Source of the DNA: Pseudomonadota bacterium
Lineage (GTDB): Bacteria > Pseudomonadota > Alphaproteobacteria > Acetobacterales > Acetobacteraceae
Direction of reading: 5' to 3'
Length of the DNA stretch: 64,000 nucleotides
Assembly (NCBI GenBank): GCA_021826225.1
Contig: JAKBAV010000007.1
Span: forward strand, 1-64,000
Shown: piece by piece, positions 44,112 to 54,454 of the stretch
How the letters are laid out: every line of letters starts with the position of its first letter
Position numbering within the stretch: the stretch's first letter is position 1
Translations under genes and position numbers: made by a program
The notes under the pieces: generated by a model
Told to the model about the DNA's origin: nothing
The model's database searches: none
The model's input: the letters and a program-made list of their open reading frames with translations, nothing else

Positions 44112-44912
44112 CTAGCCGGCGCCGATCCGCCAGGGGTGGCTGAACACCTCGAACCCGTCGTCGCGCACAATGGCCGCGAGGGTGATGCCGGCCTCCTCGG
44201 CCGCGCGCACGGCCAGGGCGGTGGGCGCCGAAATGGCGGCCAGCAGCGTGGCACCACAAATGGCGGATTTCTGCACCAGTTCGATGGAAATGCGGCTGGT
44301 GAGCAATATTGCCCCCTGACCAGGATGTTGCCCGGCACGGGCCAGGGCGCCGGCCAGCTTGTCCAGCGCGTTATGCCGCCCGACATCCTCGCGCACCGCG
44401 CCAAGCCCGGACTCCGCGGACCAGAACGCGGCGGCATGCACCGCGCGGGTGGCCCGGTTGAGCCGTTGCCCGGCTTCCAGGCCGGCAAAGGCGGCACGCA
44501 GCGCCTCGGCCGGAATTTGCCGCCCGGCCCCGACCCGCGGCAATGGCCGCATGGCTTGTTCCAGGCTCTCCAGGCCGCAAACGCCGCACCCGGTATAGCC
44601 GGCGACGCGGCGGCGGCGCGCCAGAACGCGGTCCAGAGCCGGGCGCGCCAGCACCATCCGCATTTCGATGCCCTGCCCGTGCTCAATTCTGGCACATGAG
44701 GTTATTTCGCCGAGATTAAGCGCCAGCCCTTCGCTCAGCGTGAAGCCGGTGACGAAATCATCGAGGTCGAGTGGACTCGCCATCATCACCGCATAGGGCA
44801 GGTCGTTATAGGTTATGGCGATGGCTGTCTCCTCCGCCAGCAGGCGTTCCGCCGGGCTGGGCGTACCGTGCCGCCAGGAAATTTCGGGTGTGAGGCGGCT
44901 GCCGTCTGTCAT
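44112..44912 (-). CDS. fdhD: formate dehydrogenase accessory sulfurtransferase FdhD
   Basis: EETAIAITYNDLPYAVMMASPLDLDDFVTGFTLSEG; GCGVCG; DVGRHNALDKL. Confidence 0.95.
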   Translation of the reverse strand: MTDGSRLTPEISWRHGTPSPAERLLAEETAIAITYNDLPYAVMMASPLDLDDFVTGFTLSEGLALNLGEITSCARIEHGQGIEMRMVLARPALDRVLARRRRVAGYTGCGVCGLESLEQAMRPLPRVGAGRQIPAEALRAAFAGLEAGQRLNRATRAVHAAAFWSAESGLGAVREDVGRHNALDKLAGALARAGQHPGQGAILLTSRISIELVQKSAICGATLLAAISAPTALAVRAAEEAGITLAAIVRDDGFEVFSHPWRIGAG

Positions 44913-45067
44913 GTGGGGCCCTTCACTATCGTGCCGCTGCGCTATCCGCCATTCTAGGGCCGGAGCGCTGGCCGTTACCAGCCGGGCGGCCATGCATAGA
45001 CGAAACTTGTTTTTCCCGACGATCAGGCCAACTCTTCCCATTGCCGCGATGATGGAGGAGTGAAATC

Positions 45068-47347
45068 ATGTCCGACAAACAACCCGCAGGGGTGAGACCA
45101 TATGACAGCCCCGCGGGCGGCTGGGGGGCGCTACGGGCCACGGCCAAGGCCATCGCCGCGCAGATGCATGCGGTGGATGCCACCGTCACCCTGCTGCACA
45201 CCAACAAACCAGACGGGTTCGACTGCCCGGGCTGCGCCTGGCCCGACAAGAAGCATAGCTCCACCTTCCAGTTCTGCGAGAACGGCGCCAAGGCGGTGAC
45301 CTGGGAGGCGACCAAGAAGCGCGTGCCGCCGGAATTTTTCGCGGCCCATACGGTGAGCGAGCTTCTCGCATGGTCCGACCATGACCTTGAGAATGAAGGC
45401 CGCCTGACCCACCCGATGCGCTACAACCCCGCCACCGATCAATACGAGGCGGTGGCATGGGATACCGCCTTCGCGGAAATCGGCGCGTATCTGCGCGCAT
45501 TGCCCAGCCCCGACATGGCGGAATTCTACACCTCCGGCCGGACCTCAAACGAGGCGGCGTTTCTGTACCAGATTTTTGTCCGCGAATTCGGCACGAACAA
45601 CTTTCCCGACTGCTCGAACATGTGCCACGAGGCGACGAGCGTCGGCCTGCCCGCCGCCATCGGCTACGGCAAGGGCACCGTGCCGCTCGAAGGCTTCGAC
45701 CATTGCGAGATGATCATCGCGATCGGCCATAATCCCGGCACTAATCATCCGCGCATGATGGGCACGCTGCATGAGGTTGCGCGGCGCGGGGTGCCGATCA
45801 TCGTGCTCAACCCCTTGCGCGAGCGCGCGCTGGAACGCTTCGCCGACCCGCAGGACCCGCTGGAAATGGCAACGCTCGGCGCCACGCCGATTGCCTCGGC
45901 CTATTTGCAGGTAAAAGTGGGCGGCGATGCGGCGGCGCTGCAAGGCATCATGAAGGCGCTGCTGGCGCTGGACGACGCGCAAGGCAATGTGCTCGACCAC
46001 GGCTTCATCGCCACGCATACGCGCGGCTTCGCGGCGCTGGAAGCCGATCTGCGCGCCACGCCGTGGGAGAGCATCATCGCGGCCTGCGGCTTGAGCCAGA
46101 CGGCGCTGGAGGATGTCGCGGCGGCCTATGCCCGCTCCAATGCCACCATCATCACCTATGGCATGGGTATAACGCAGCACATCCATGGCACGGAAAACGT
46201 CCAGCAGATTGCAAACCTGCTGCTCATGCGCGGCAATTTCGGCAAGAAGGGGGCCGGCATCTGCCCGCTGCGCGGCCATTCCAACGTGCAGGGCAACCGC
46301 ACGGTCGGCATCACGGAAAAGCCCCCGGCGGCATTGCTGGAGGGTATCACCCGCCGCTTCGGCTTCACGCCCCCCACGGCGCATGGGCATGACGCGGTGG
46401 CGGCGATGCAGGCGATCGCCGAGGGCCGCTCCAAAGCCCTGATCTGCCTCGGCGGCAATCTCGCCGTGGCGCTCTCGGATCCGGAGCAATGTTTCGCCGC
46501 CATGCGCGGGCTGGACCTCACCGTGCAGCTCGGCACCAAGCTCAACCGTTCGCATCTGCTGGTGGGCAAGCATGCCTATCTGCTCCCCGTGCTGGGCCGC
46601 ACCGAACGCGATGTTCAGGCCGGCGGCGACCAGGCCGTGACGGTGGAGGATTCGATGTGCATGGTGCATGCCTCGCGCGGCCGGCTGCCGCCGGCATCGC
46701 CGGAGCTGCGCGCGGAGCCCGCCATCATCGCCGGCATCGCCAAGGCGACATTGCCCGGAACCAAACTCGACTGGGATGCGCTGGTGGCCGATTACGACCG
46801 TATCCGCGACGCCATTGAAAGCGTGTTTCCCGACTTCGCCGATTACAATGCCCGCATCCGTATCCCCGGCGGCTTCGCGCTGCCGATGCCGCCCAACCAG
46901 CTCATCTGGAACACCCCCTCCGGCAAGGCCGAATTCATCCTGTACGCGCCACCGGCGGCAGACCCCGAGGCGGCGGATGGCGGCATACTGACCCTGACGA
47001 CATTACGAAGCCATGACCAGTACAACACGACGATCTATGGCCTCGATGATCGCTATCGCGGCATTTTCGGCCGCCGCGATGTGGTGTTCGTCAACGCGCA
47101 GGATCTGGCCGCGCGCGGGCTGGAAAACGGCAGCCTGATCGATGTGGAAACAGCTTTCGCCAATGGCAGGCCGCGCCTGCTGCGGGGCTATACCGCCATC
47201 GCCTATAATATTCCGTCCGGCTCGGTGGCAGCCTATTACCCCGAGGCCAACTGCCTGGTGCCGCTTGAACATGCCGACGCGCAAAGCGGCACGCCGGGAT
47301 ATAAATCCGTCCCGGTTAAAATCCGCGCCGCGCCTGGCGCGGCTTAA
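45068..47347 (+). CDS. FdhF/YdeP-family molybdopterin oxidoreductase
   Basis: DGFDCPGCAWPDKKHSSTFQFCENGAKAVTWEATKKRV; DCSNMCHEATSVGL; RGHSNVQGNRTVGI. Confidence 0.92.
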   Translation: MSDKQPAGVRPYDSPAGGWGALRATAKAIAAQMHAVDATVTLLHTNKPDGFDCPGCAWPDKKHSSTFQFCENGAKAVTWEATKKRVPPEFFAAHTVSELLAWSDHDLENEGRLTHPMRYNPATDQYEAVAWDTAFAEIGAYLRALPSPDMAEFYTSGRTSNEAAFLYQIFVREFGTNNFPDCSNMCHEATSVGLPAAIGYGKGTVPLEGFDHCEMIIAIGHNPGTNHPRMMGTLHEVARRGVPIIVLNPLRERALERFADPQDPLEMATLGATPIASAYLQVKVGGDAAALQGIMKALLALDDAQGNVLDHGFIATHTRGFAALEADLRATPWESIIAACGLSQTALEDVAAAYARSNATIITYGMGITQHIHGTENVQQIANLLLMRGNFGKKGAGICPLRGHSNVQGNRTVGITEKPPAALLEGITRRFGFTPPTAHGHDAVAAMQAIAEGRSKALICLGGNLAVALSDPEQCFAAMRGLDLTVQLGTKLNRSHLLVGKHAYLLPVLGRTERDVQAGGDQAVTVEDSMCMVHASRGRLPPASPELRAEPAIIAGIAKATLPGTKLDWDALVADYDRIRDAIESVFPDFADYNARIRIPGGFALPMPPNQLIWNTPSGKAEFILYAPPAADPEAADGGILTLTTLRSHDQYNTTIYGLDDRYRGIFGRRDVVFVNAQDLAARGLENGSLIDVETAFANGRPRLLRGYTAIAYNIPSGSVAAYYPEANCLVPLEHADAQSGTPGYKSVPVKIRAAPGAA

Positions 47348-47374
47348 AAAACCGCCGCCTAGCCCGCTTGCCCC

Positions 47375-48991
47375 TCAGGCAGCGGCCTTGATGGCGGCGG
47401 CCTTGACCTCATCATCCACATGGTCGGCGAAGGACGCGAAATTATCGACGAAGCGTTGCACCAAAGCGGCGGCGGCGGCATCATACGCGGCCTTGTCGGC
47501 CCAGGCGGAACGCGGGTCGAGCACCTCATCCGGCACGTTGTTCACGCGCGCGGGAATGGCCAGGCCGAAAAACGGATCGGTACGGTAGGCCACATCATCC
47601 AGCTCGCCGGCCAGGGCGGCGCGCAGCAAGGCGCGGGTATGGGCGATGGACATGCGCTTGCCGGTACCATAGGCGCCGCCGGTCCAGCCGGTATTCACCA
47701 GCCAGCAGGACACGCCATGCTTCTTGATGAGCGATTGCAGCAGCTTGCCATAGACCTGCGGATGGCGCGGAAGGAAAGGCGAGCCGTAGCAGGTGGAGAA
47801 AGTAGCCTGGGGCTCGGAGCCCAGGCCTTTCTCGGTCCCGGCGACGCGCGCGGTATAGCCGGAGAGGTAATGATACATCGCCTGCTCCGGCGTCAGCCGT
47901 GAGATGGGCGGCAGCACGCCAAAGGCATCGGCCGTCAGCATCACCACGTTTTTCGGAATGCCGCCCCGGCCGGACAGCTCGACATTGGGAATGAATTCCA
48001 CCGGATAGCAGGCACGGGTATTTTCGGTGAAGGTCTTGTCGGTGAGATCGAGCCGGCCCTGGCCATCCGCCACCACATTCTCAAGCACAGTACCGAAACG
48101 ATGCGACGCGGCCCAGATTTCCGGCTCGCTCTTCTGGCTCAGATCGATGACCTTGGCGTAGCAGCCGCCCTCGAAATTGAACACGCCCTGCGGCCCCCAG
48201 CCATGCTCGTCATCGCCGATCAAACGGCGGGTGGGGTCGGAGGATAGTGTGGTCTTGCCGGTGCCGGACAGGCCGAAGAACAGCGCGGCATCCTCATTCG
48301 GGCCGATATTGGCGGAGCAGTGCATCGGCAGCATGCCGCGCGCCGGAAGAATCCAGTTCATCACCGTAAATATCGATTTCTTGATTTCCCCGGCATATTG
48401 CGTGCCGGCGATCAGGATCACCTTCTCGGCGAAGGAGAGCACCACGGCGGAGCTGGAGTTCACGCCGTCAATCACCGGATCGGCCTCGAAGAACGGCGCA
48501 TGGATGATGACATAATCCGGCACGAAGCTGCTCAGCTCCTCGGCTTTAGGGCGGATGAACATGTTGCGCGCGAACAGCGCATGCCAGGCCCCGGTGGTGA
48601 CCAGGCGCACCCGGATGCGATTATCCGGATCCGCCCCGGCATACAAATCCTGCGTGAATAGCTCGCGACCCTGCAAATAGGCTTGCACGCGGCCTTTCAG
48701 CAGGTCGAATTTCTCGCGCGGCAGGCGCTGGTTCACCTTACCCCACCAGACCTCGCCGGTGGTCGCAGGCTCATCGACCACGAATTTATCGGAGACCGAG
48801 CGTCCGGTATGCACGCCGGTGCGCACGATCAGCGCGCCATCGACGGAAAGCCGGCTCTCGCCCTTGCGAATGGAATGCGCGACCAGAGCGGGGGCCGTGA
48901 GGTTGGCGTGGAGCTCGGCGGCGACACGCACACCTGTTCCAGCGAGGGGGGCGGCATCACGGAGCGGAGAAATATCAGCCATATGGTTCAC
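47375..48991 (-). CDS. pckA: phosphoenolpyruvate carboxykinase (ATP)
   Basis: FFGLSGTGKTTLSSDPTRRLIGDDEHGW. Confidence 0.97.
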   Translation of the reverse strand: MNHMADISPLRDAAPLAGTGVRVAAELHANLTAPALVAHSIRKGESRLSVDGALIVRTGVHTGRSVSDKFVVDEPATTGEVWWGKVNQRLPREKFDLLKGRVQAYLQGRELFTQDLYAGADPDNRIRVRLVTTGAWHALFARNMFIRPKAEELSSFVPDYVIIHAPFFEADPVIDGVNSSSAVVLSFAEKVILIAGTQYAGEIKKSIFTVMNWILPARGMLPMHCSANIGPNEDAALFFGLSGTGKTTLSSDPTRRLIGDDEHGWGPQGVFNFEGGCYAKVIDLSQKSEPEIWAASHRFGTVLENVVADGQGRLDLTDKTFTENTRACYPVEFIPNVELSGRGGIPKNVVMLTADAFGVLPPISRLTPEQAMYHYLSGYTARVAGTEKGLGSEPQATFSTCYGSPFLPRHPQVYGKLLQSLIKKHGVSCWLVNTGWTGGAYGTGKRMSIAHTRALLRAALAGELDDVAYRTDPFFGLAIPARVNNVPDEVLDPRSAWADKAAYDAAAAALVQRFVDNFASFADHVDDEVKAAAIKAAA

Positions 48992-49070
48992 GCGCGGTCG
49001 GTCCTCTCGTTGAAGTCTTGCACAGACAGTTTAACCTTCATAAGCAGCCGTCGCCCCGGCATCAACCTTA

Positions 49071-49562
49071 TCAACGGCACTGCCGGGCAGAAATTTCACG
49101 CTGCAATGCAGCGGTATTTAAATTTGAAGCGCTTGCGAAGCCGCCGATAAACCGCGCTGTCCGAATGGTAATTTTCCAGAAACCAAAATCGCCGAAATCG
49201 ACATATTGCGCGGCATAGGGGTGGCGCTTCAGGTAACCTTCGCGCAGCCCCTCCGCCGGCACCGCGCGCGCCGTTCCGGTCAATGATAGCCTGGGCTTGG
49301 TTTGCGGATTGCTGGTCTGTGCATCCCCAGATTGCGCCTCGCCCGTTACCAGCAGCGCACAGGCCGGATTTTCCCGCAAATGCCGTGTATGGGCCGCGAG
49401 TGCGGAGAGCAGCAGCACCGGCTGGCCGTCGCGGTCGAGCCCCGGGGTGACCAGCGAGGCATGGGGCATGCCCTCATGCACCGTGGCCAGCATGCCGCTG
49501 CGTGCCGCCAGGACGAGGGAAACCGCCGCCTCAAGCGGATCAGGGTCTTGATTTGCTGCCAT
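49071..49562 (-). CDS. pyridoxamine 5'-phosphate oxidase-like/HugZ-like protein
   Basis: AVSLVLAARSGMLATVHEGMPHASLVTPGLDRDGQPVLLLSALAAHTRHLRENPACALLV. Confidence 0.82.
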   Translation of the reverse strand: MAANQDPDPLEAAVSLVLAARSGMLATVHEGMPHASLVTPGLDRDGQPVLLLSALAAHTRHLRENPACALLVTGEAQSGDAQTSNPQTKPRLSLTGTARAVPAEGLREGYLKRHPYAAQYVDFGDFGFWKITIRTARFIGGFASASNLNTAALQREISARQCR

Positions 49563-49619
49563 AATCCGGTCACTCCCTGAATGCATAACGGCCGCCATGG
49601 CCAGCCCAGGGGTCCCCGC

Positions 49620-50321
49620 ATGAAACATACTATCGCCCTCGTCGATGATGACCGCAACATTCTCACCTCGGTGCAGATGACCCTGGAGGCCGAGGGTTTT
49701 CTGGTCCGCACCTATACCGATGGTGAAAGCGCGCTGCAGGCCTTGCTGGCCAAGCCGGCGGACCTCGCGGTGCTGGATATCAAGATGCCGCGCATGGACG
49801 GCATGGAGCTGCTGCAGAAATTGCGCGTCCGCACCGCCATGCCGGTCATCTTCCTCACTTCCAAGGATGACGAGCTGGACGAGCTGATGGGCCTGCGCCT
49901 CGGCGCCGATGACTATATCACCAAGCCCTTCTCCCAGCGCCTGCTGCTCGAGCGCATCCGCGCGCTGCTGCGGCGCAACGACAGCACGCGCGCCGAAGCC
50001 TCGGGCGCCGCGCCCGCCGCCGTCCTCACCCGTGGCGACCTCACTTTGGACGAGACCAAGCATCAATGCCTGTGGAAGGGCATGGACATCCAGCTCACGG
50101 TCACCGAATTCCTGCTGGTGAAGGCCCTGGCCCAGCGCCCGGGCATGGTGAAGTCGCGCGATCAGCTGATCGATGCCGCCTATGGCGAGAATGTCTATGT
50201 CGATGATCGCACCATAGACAGCCATGTGAAGCGCCTGCGTAAAAAATTCCGTAACGAGGATGGCGAGTTCGACCAGATCGAGACGCTTTACGGCATCGGC
50301 TACCGCTACAAGGACGTCTGA
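49620..50321 (+). CDS. chvI: response regulator ChvI
   Basis: [35 protein letters not shown]; divergent from pckA as in other alphaproteobacteria. Confidence 0.92.
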   Translation: MKHTIALVDDDRNILTSVQMTLEAEGFLVRTYTDGESALQALLAKPADLAVLDIKMPRMDGMELLQKLRVRTAMPVIFLTSKDDELDELMGLRLGADDYITKPFSQRLLLERIRALLRRNDSTRAEASGAAPAAVLTRGDLTLDETKHQCLWKGMDIQLTVTEFLLVKALAQRPGMVKSRDQLIDAAYGENVYVDDRTIDSHVKRLRKKFRNEDGEFDQIETLYGIGYRYKDV

Positions 50322-50323
50322 TC

Positions 50324-51958
50324 CTGGCCCGCAAACCCCGCCTGTCGCGCCTGCTGCGCGACATACTGCTCGTCAACCTGCTGCCGCTGGTGCTGATCTT
50401 CGCCGCCCTGCTGTATCTCGACCAGTATCAGCAAGGCCTGCTCTCCGCCGAGGTCAGCGCTTTGCGCGAGCAGGCGCGCATCTATGCCGGTGCCATCGCA
50501 CAGACAGCCGTGCAGGATTCCAACGGCCAGCAATCGATCAACCCGAATCTCGCGCAACCGCTGCTCTTCTCGCTCACCGAGCCCACGCCCAACGCGCAGG
50601 CGCTCATCTACGGGCCGGACGGCACGCTGCTCGCCAATTCGCGCGTGCATCCCGGCGCGGGGGGCGGCATTGTTACCGAACCGCTCTCCGCACCACCACC
50701 GCCCGGCGTTTTCAGCCGGATCATCAGCTTCATCTACGATCATCTGTCGGGTTCCATCGGCGCGCAGGATGAATCCGGCCTGCTCGGCTCCGGCGCCGGC
50801 GAAAACCCGGACACCCTGGGCTGGCAGCCCGATGCGCGCACGGCGCTCGAACTCACCTCCAATACGCCGGACCAGGAAGCGTCGCCATTCGTGCGGCGCG
50901 ACAGCGAGGGCACGCTGCTCATCACCGTGGCCGAGCCCATCGCCGCCGGGCAGCAGGTGGTCGGCACGGTATTGCTGACGCGTGAGGCCAGCGAGGTCGA
51001 TGCCGCCGTGCTGGCGGTGCGGATATCCATCCTGCTGCTGTTTGCCCTGGCACTGCTGCTCACGGTCATCGTGTCCTTCTACCTCTCCCGCACCATCGCC
51101 AGCCCGCTCTCGCGCCTGGCCGCCGCGGCGGAGCGCATGCGCGAGGGCCGCACCCGTACCCAGCCGCTGGGCGAGGCCGTCACCGGCCGTAATGACGAAA
51201 TCGGCACCCTCGCCCGCACGCTGGAAAGCTCGGCCCAGGCGCTCTGGGCCCGCATGGACGCGATCGAGAAATTCGCCGCCGATGTCGCCCATGAAATCAA
51301 AAACCCGCTCTCCTCCATCCGTTCGGCCATCGAAACCCTCACCCGCGTCGAAGACCCCGCGCGCGCCTCCCGGCTGCTCGCCATCATCACCCAGGATGTC
51401 GCCCGGCTCGACCGGCTGATCACGGATATCTCCGACAGCTCGCGCCTCGATTCAGAGCTTTCGCGCTCCCGCAAGGAGATTGTCGACATGGCGCGGCTGC
51501 TCGCGACCCTCGCCGAAATCCACGACGCCACGCGCAAGGACGGCAGCCCCTTCATGCTCGTCGAGGCGCCGCCCGAAGGCCTGTACGTGCGCGGCTCCGA
51601 GACGCGGCTGGTGCAGGTGCTGCGCAACCTCATCGGCAACGCCATCTCCTTCTCCCCGCCCGGCGGTAAAATTTACCTCCGCGGCCGCGAGACAGGTGGC
51701 ATGATCGAGCTGGCGGTGGATGATGAGGGGCCGGGCATCCCCGACGGTAAACTCGACTCCATCTTTGACCGTTTCTACTCCGAACGCCCGCAGACGGAGA
51801 GTTTCGGCAGCCATTCCGGCCTCGGCCTGTCCATCTCGCGCCAGATCGTGGAAGCGCATCAGGGGCGGATATCGGCCGAGAACCGGCGCGATGAGGATGG
51901 CAATATTATCGGCGCACGCTTCGTGATAAGGCTGCCAAAGGCGGGGGGCGGGGAATAA
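50324..51958 (+). CDS. chvG: sensor histidine kinase ChvG
   Basis: [40 protein letters not shown]; conserved N-term [23 protein letters not shown] precedes the track start (GTG 50390). Confidence 0.9.
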   Translation: MARKPRLSRLLRDILLVNLLPLVLIFAALLYLDQYQQGLLSAEVSALREQARIYAGAIAQTAVQDSNGQQSINPNLAQPLLFSLTEPTPNAQALIYGPDGTLLANSRVHPGAGGGIVTEPLSAPPPPGVFSRIISFIYDHLSGSIGAQDESGLLGSGAGENPDTLGWQPDARTALELTSNTPDQEASPFVRRDSEGTLLITVAEPIAAGQQVVGTVLLTREASEVDAAVLAVRISILLLFALALLLTVIVSFYLSRTIASPLSRLAAAAERMREGRTRTQPLGEAVTGRNDEIGTLARTLESSAQALWARMDAIEKFAADVAHEIKNPLSSIRSAIETLTRVEDPARASRLLAIITQDVARLDRLITDISDSSRLDSELSRSRKEIVDMARLLATLAEIHDATRKDGSPFMLVEAPPEGLYVRGSETRLVQVLRNLIGNAISFSPPGGKIYLRGRETGGMIELAVDDEGPGIPDGKLDSIFDRFYSERPQTESFGSHSGLGLSISRQIVEAHQGRISAENRRDEDGNIIGARFVIRLPKAGGGE

Positions 51959-52581
51959 TGCTGACCGTTATCGACCATCCGCTGGTGCAACATAAGCTGA
52001 CCCTGCTGCGCCGGGTTGAAACCACTACCGGCGAATTCCGCCGCCTCGCCCGCGAAATCTCGCTCCTGCTCGGCTACGAGGTCCTGCGCGACCTGCCGTT
52101 GGAGCCGCTCACCATCACCACCCCGCTGGAGGAGATGCAGGCGGTGCAGGTGCATGGTAAAAAACTCTGCTTCATCTCCATCCTGCGCGCCGGTGAGGGG
52201 ATATTGGATGGCATGCTCGACCTGGTACCGGCGGCGCGCGTCGGCCATGTCGGCCTGTACCGCGACCCCGCGACGCACGAGCCGGTGGAATATTACTTCA
52301 AGGTGCCAGATGCGCTGGCGGAGCGGCTCTGCGTCGTGCTCGACCCTATGCTGGCAACCGGCCATTCCGCCATCGCCGCCGTCACCCGGCTGAAACAGGC
52401 AGGGGCGAAAAGCCTCAAATTCGTCTGCCTGATCGCGACACCCGAAGGCGTGCGGGAATTCGAGGCGGCGCATGCCGATGTGCCCATCTTCGCCGCCGGG
52501 CTGGACCGCCAGCTCGACGACCATGCCTATATAAGGCCGGGTCTGGGCGATGCCGGGGATAGGCTGTTCGGCACCAGGTAA
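51958..52581 (+). CDS. upp: uracil phosphoribosyltransferase
   Basis: [39 protein letters not shown]. Confidence 0.96.
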   Translation: MLTVIDHPLVQHKLTLLRRVETTTGEFRRLAREISLLLGYEVLRDLPLEPLTITTPLEEMQAVQVHGKKLCFISILRAGEGILDGMLDLVPAARVGHVGLYRDPATHEPVEYYFKVPDALAERLCVVLDPMLATGHSAIAAVTRLKQAGAKSLKFVCLIATPEGVREFEAAHADVPIFAAGLDRQLDDHAYIRPGLGDAGDRLFGTR

Positions 52582-52617
52582 GTTGACAAGCTGCCAATTG
52601 TTAACCATAGTTATCAA

Positions 52618-52913
52618 TTGATCGAATAATCAAGAGCGATGTTTTTGACGAATGGCTGTCTCGATTGAAGGACAGACGGGCTGTTGCCCGAAGCGCGGTC
52701 CGGATTGATTTGCTGGCAACCGGCAATCCGGGCGACGTGAAGCCGGTCGGTGGCGGTCTGTCCGAGATGAGGATCAATTACGGGCCGGGCTACCGGGTTT
52801 ATTATATGTAGCGCGGCCAGGTCGTCATCGTTCTGCTGTGCGGCGGAGATAAAACCACCCAGGCGCGTGGCATCGCGGCCGCTAAATCTTTGGCTGCATT
52901 ATGGAAGGATTGA
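52618..52913 (+). pseudogene. RelE/HigB-type toxin with frameshift and in-frame TAG
   Basis: Conceptual MIE(fs)IKSDVFDEWLSRLKDRRAVARSAVRIDLLATGNPGDVKPVGGGLSEMRINYGPGYRVYYM*RGQVVIVLLCGGDKTTQARGIAAAKSLAALWKD; TAG at 52809-52811. Confidence 0.85.
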
Positions 52914-52916
52914 GCG

Positions 52917-53207
52917 ATGGTGGAGAAATTCAGCCGGTATGCCAGCGCCGACTACCTCAAAACGGAGGAGGACATTGCCGCCTATCTTGAAGCCGCCGCC
53001 GAGGAAGGCGACGACCCGGCAGTTCTGGCCCGTGCCCTGGGCGTGGTGGCCAGGAGCCGCAATATGAGCCAGCTCAGCCGTGATACCGGCATCAGCCGCG
53101 AGGGGCTGAACAAGGCGCTGTCCGGCGAGGGCAACCCAACCCTGGCAACCGTGATGAAGGTCGCTAAAGCCCTCGGCCTACGGGTTGGCTTTCGGCCGGC
53201 GCCGTAG
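52917..53207 (+). CDS. addiction-module antidote protein (HigA-like HTH)
   Basis: RNMSQLSRDTGISREGLNKALSGEGNPTLATVMKVAKALGLRVGFRP; starts 3 nt after the toxin frame ends. Confidence 0.9.
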   Translation: MVEKFSRYASADYLKTEEDIAAYLEAAAEEGDDPAVLARALGVVARSRNMSQLSRDTGISREGLNKALSGEGNPTLATVMKVAKALGLRVGFRPAP

Positions 53208-53237
53208 AAACCCGCTGGGCAGAGACCCACCCGCTCC

Positions 53238-53738
53238 TCACGAAAACCGTGGCTCCCGCCGCCGCACCAACGCCCGGCCGATCGCCGCCGCTAGATCGCG
53301 TTTTTGGGCCTCGCCCAGCTGCCGGCCTATCTCCGTCACGCGCACAGCCCCCCGCGCCCGCAATAACAGCACGGGCACGGAGGCCGGGCGTTCCTGCAAT
53401 TCCACCTTTGCCCAGTCCGGCGACATTTCCACCCGCGCCACCCGCCCGTTCGGCGCAATACGCGTGATCTCCAGCACCTCATCATACAGCCGGATAATCT
53501 CTCGCGCCCGCGCGGCCCGCATGTTGAGCCAAAACAGCAACGCGGCGAGCAGAATATCAGCGCCATTAAACCCGATCACCGGCCAGGCGCCCATAAAATA
53601 CATGATCGCGGTGACGTAAAGCGAACCCAGCACCATGCCGCCGAGCACCAAAGCCAGCGCCCGGCGCGACAGGCTGCGATGCGGATGCAGTTCCGCCTCA
53701 AAGTATAAAGCGCCATGCTTGCCCGTTGCCGCATCCAT
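53238..53738 (-). CDS. DUF2244-like membrane protein
   Basis: LYFEAELHPHRSLSRRALALVLGGMV and two TM segments; W-rich C-term. Confidence 0.78.
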   Translation of the reverse strand: MDAATGKHGALYFEAELHPHRSLSRRALALVLGGMVLGSLYVTAIMYFMGAWPVIGFNGADILLAALLFWLNMRAARAREIIRLYDEVLEITRIAPNGRVARVEMSPDWAKVELQERPASVPVLLLRARGAVRVTEIGRQLGEAQKRDLAAAIGRALVRRREPRFS

Positions 53739-53779
53739 GCCGCATACATCGCCACGGAGCCGGATTTGCCAAGGACAAA

Positions 53780-54454
53780 ATGCCAAAATTGATGAAGCGC
53801 GCCGATATTCCGGCTTTTCTCACCGCCATTTCGGCTGGCAACCCGGACCCGAAGACGGAGCTGCACTACAAAACGCCGTTCCAGCTTCTGGTCGCCGTGG
53901 TGCTTTCGGCGCAAACCACCGACGTGGCGGTGAACAAGGTAACGCCGGGCTTATTCGCTGTGGCGCCCGATGCCGCCGCCATGGCGCGGCTTGGCGAGGC
54001 GGGGATCGGCCCCCTCATCAAAACCATCGGTTTGTGGCGTGCGAAGGCTAAAAATGTCGCCGCTCTCTCGCAGCTTTTGCTGGAGCGCCACGGCGCCGAG
54101 GTGCCGGGAGAGCGCGAGGCGCTGGAGGCGCTGCCGGGCGTCGGGCGGAAAACCGCCAATGTCGTGCTCAATGAGATTTTCGGCCTCTCCACCATGGCGG
54201 TGGATACGCATATTTTCCGCCTCGGCAACCGCACCGGCCTCGCCCCCGGCACCACGCCGCGCGCGGTCGAGAACCAGTTGCTCAAGCGCGTCCCCCAGGA
54301 GATGCTGAAGCCGGCGCATCTCTGGCTCATCCTGCACGGGCGTTACATATGCAAGGCGCGCAGCCCGGAATGTTGGCGCTGCCCCGGAGCCGCCTGGTGC
54401 ATGTTCAAGGACAAAACCCCGGTGCCCTCGGGCAAAAAACCTGTCAGACGTTAA
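53780..54454 (+). CDS. nth: endonuclease III
   Basis: LVAVVLSAQTTDVAVNKVTPGLF; LPGVGRKTANVVLNEIFG; C-terminal Cys cluster. Confidence 0.96.
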   Translation: MPKLMKRADIPAFLTAISAGNPDPKTELHYKTPFQLLVAVVLSAQTTDVAVNKVTPGLFAVAPDAAAMARLGEAGIGPLIKTIGLWRAKAKNVAALSQLLLERHGAEVPGEREALEALPGVGRKTANVVLNEIFGLSTMAVDTHIFRLGNRTGLAPGTTPRAVENQLLKRVPQEMLKPAHLWLILHGRYICKARSPECWRCPGAAWCMFKDKTPVPSGKKPVRR

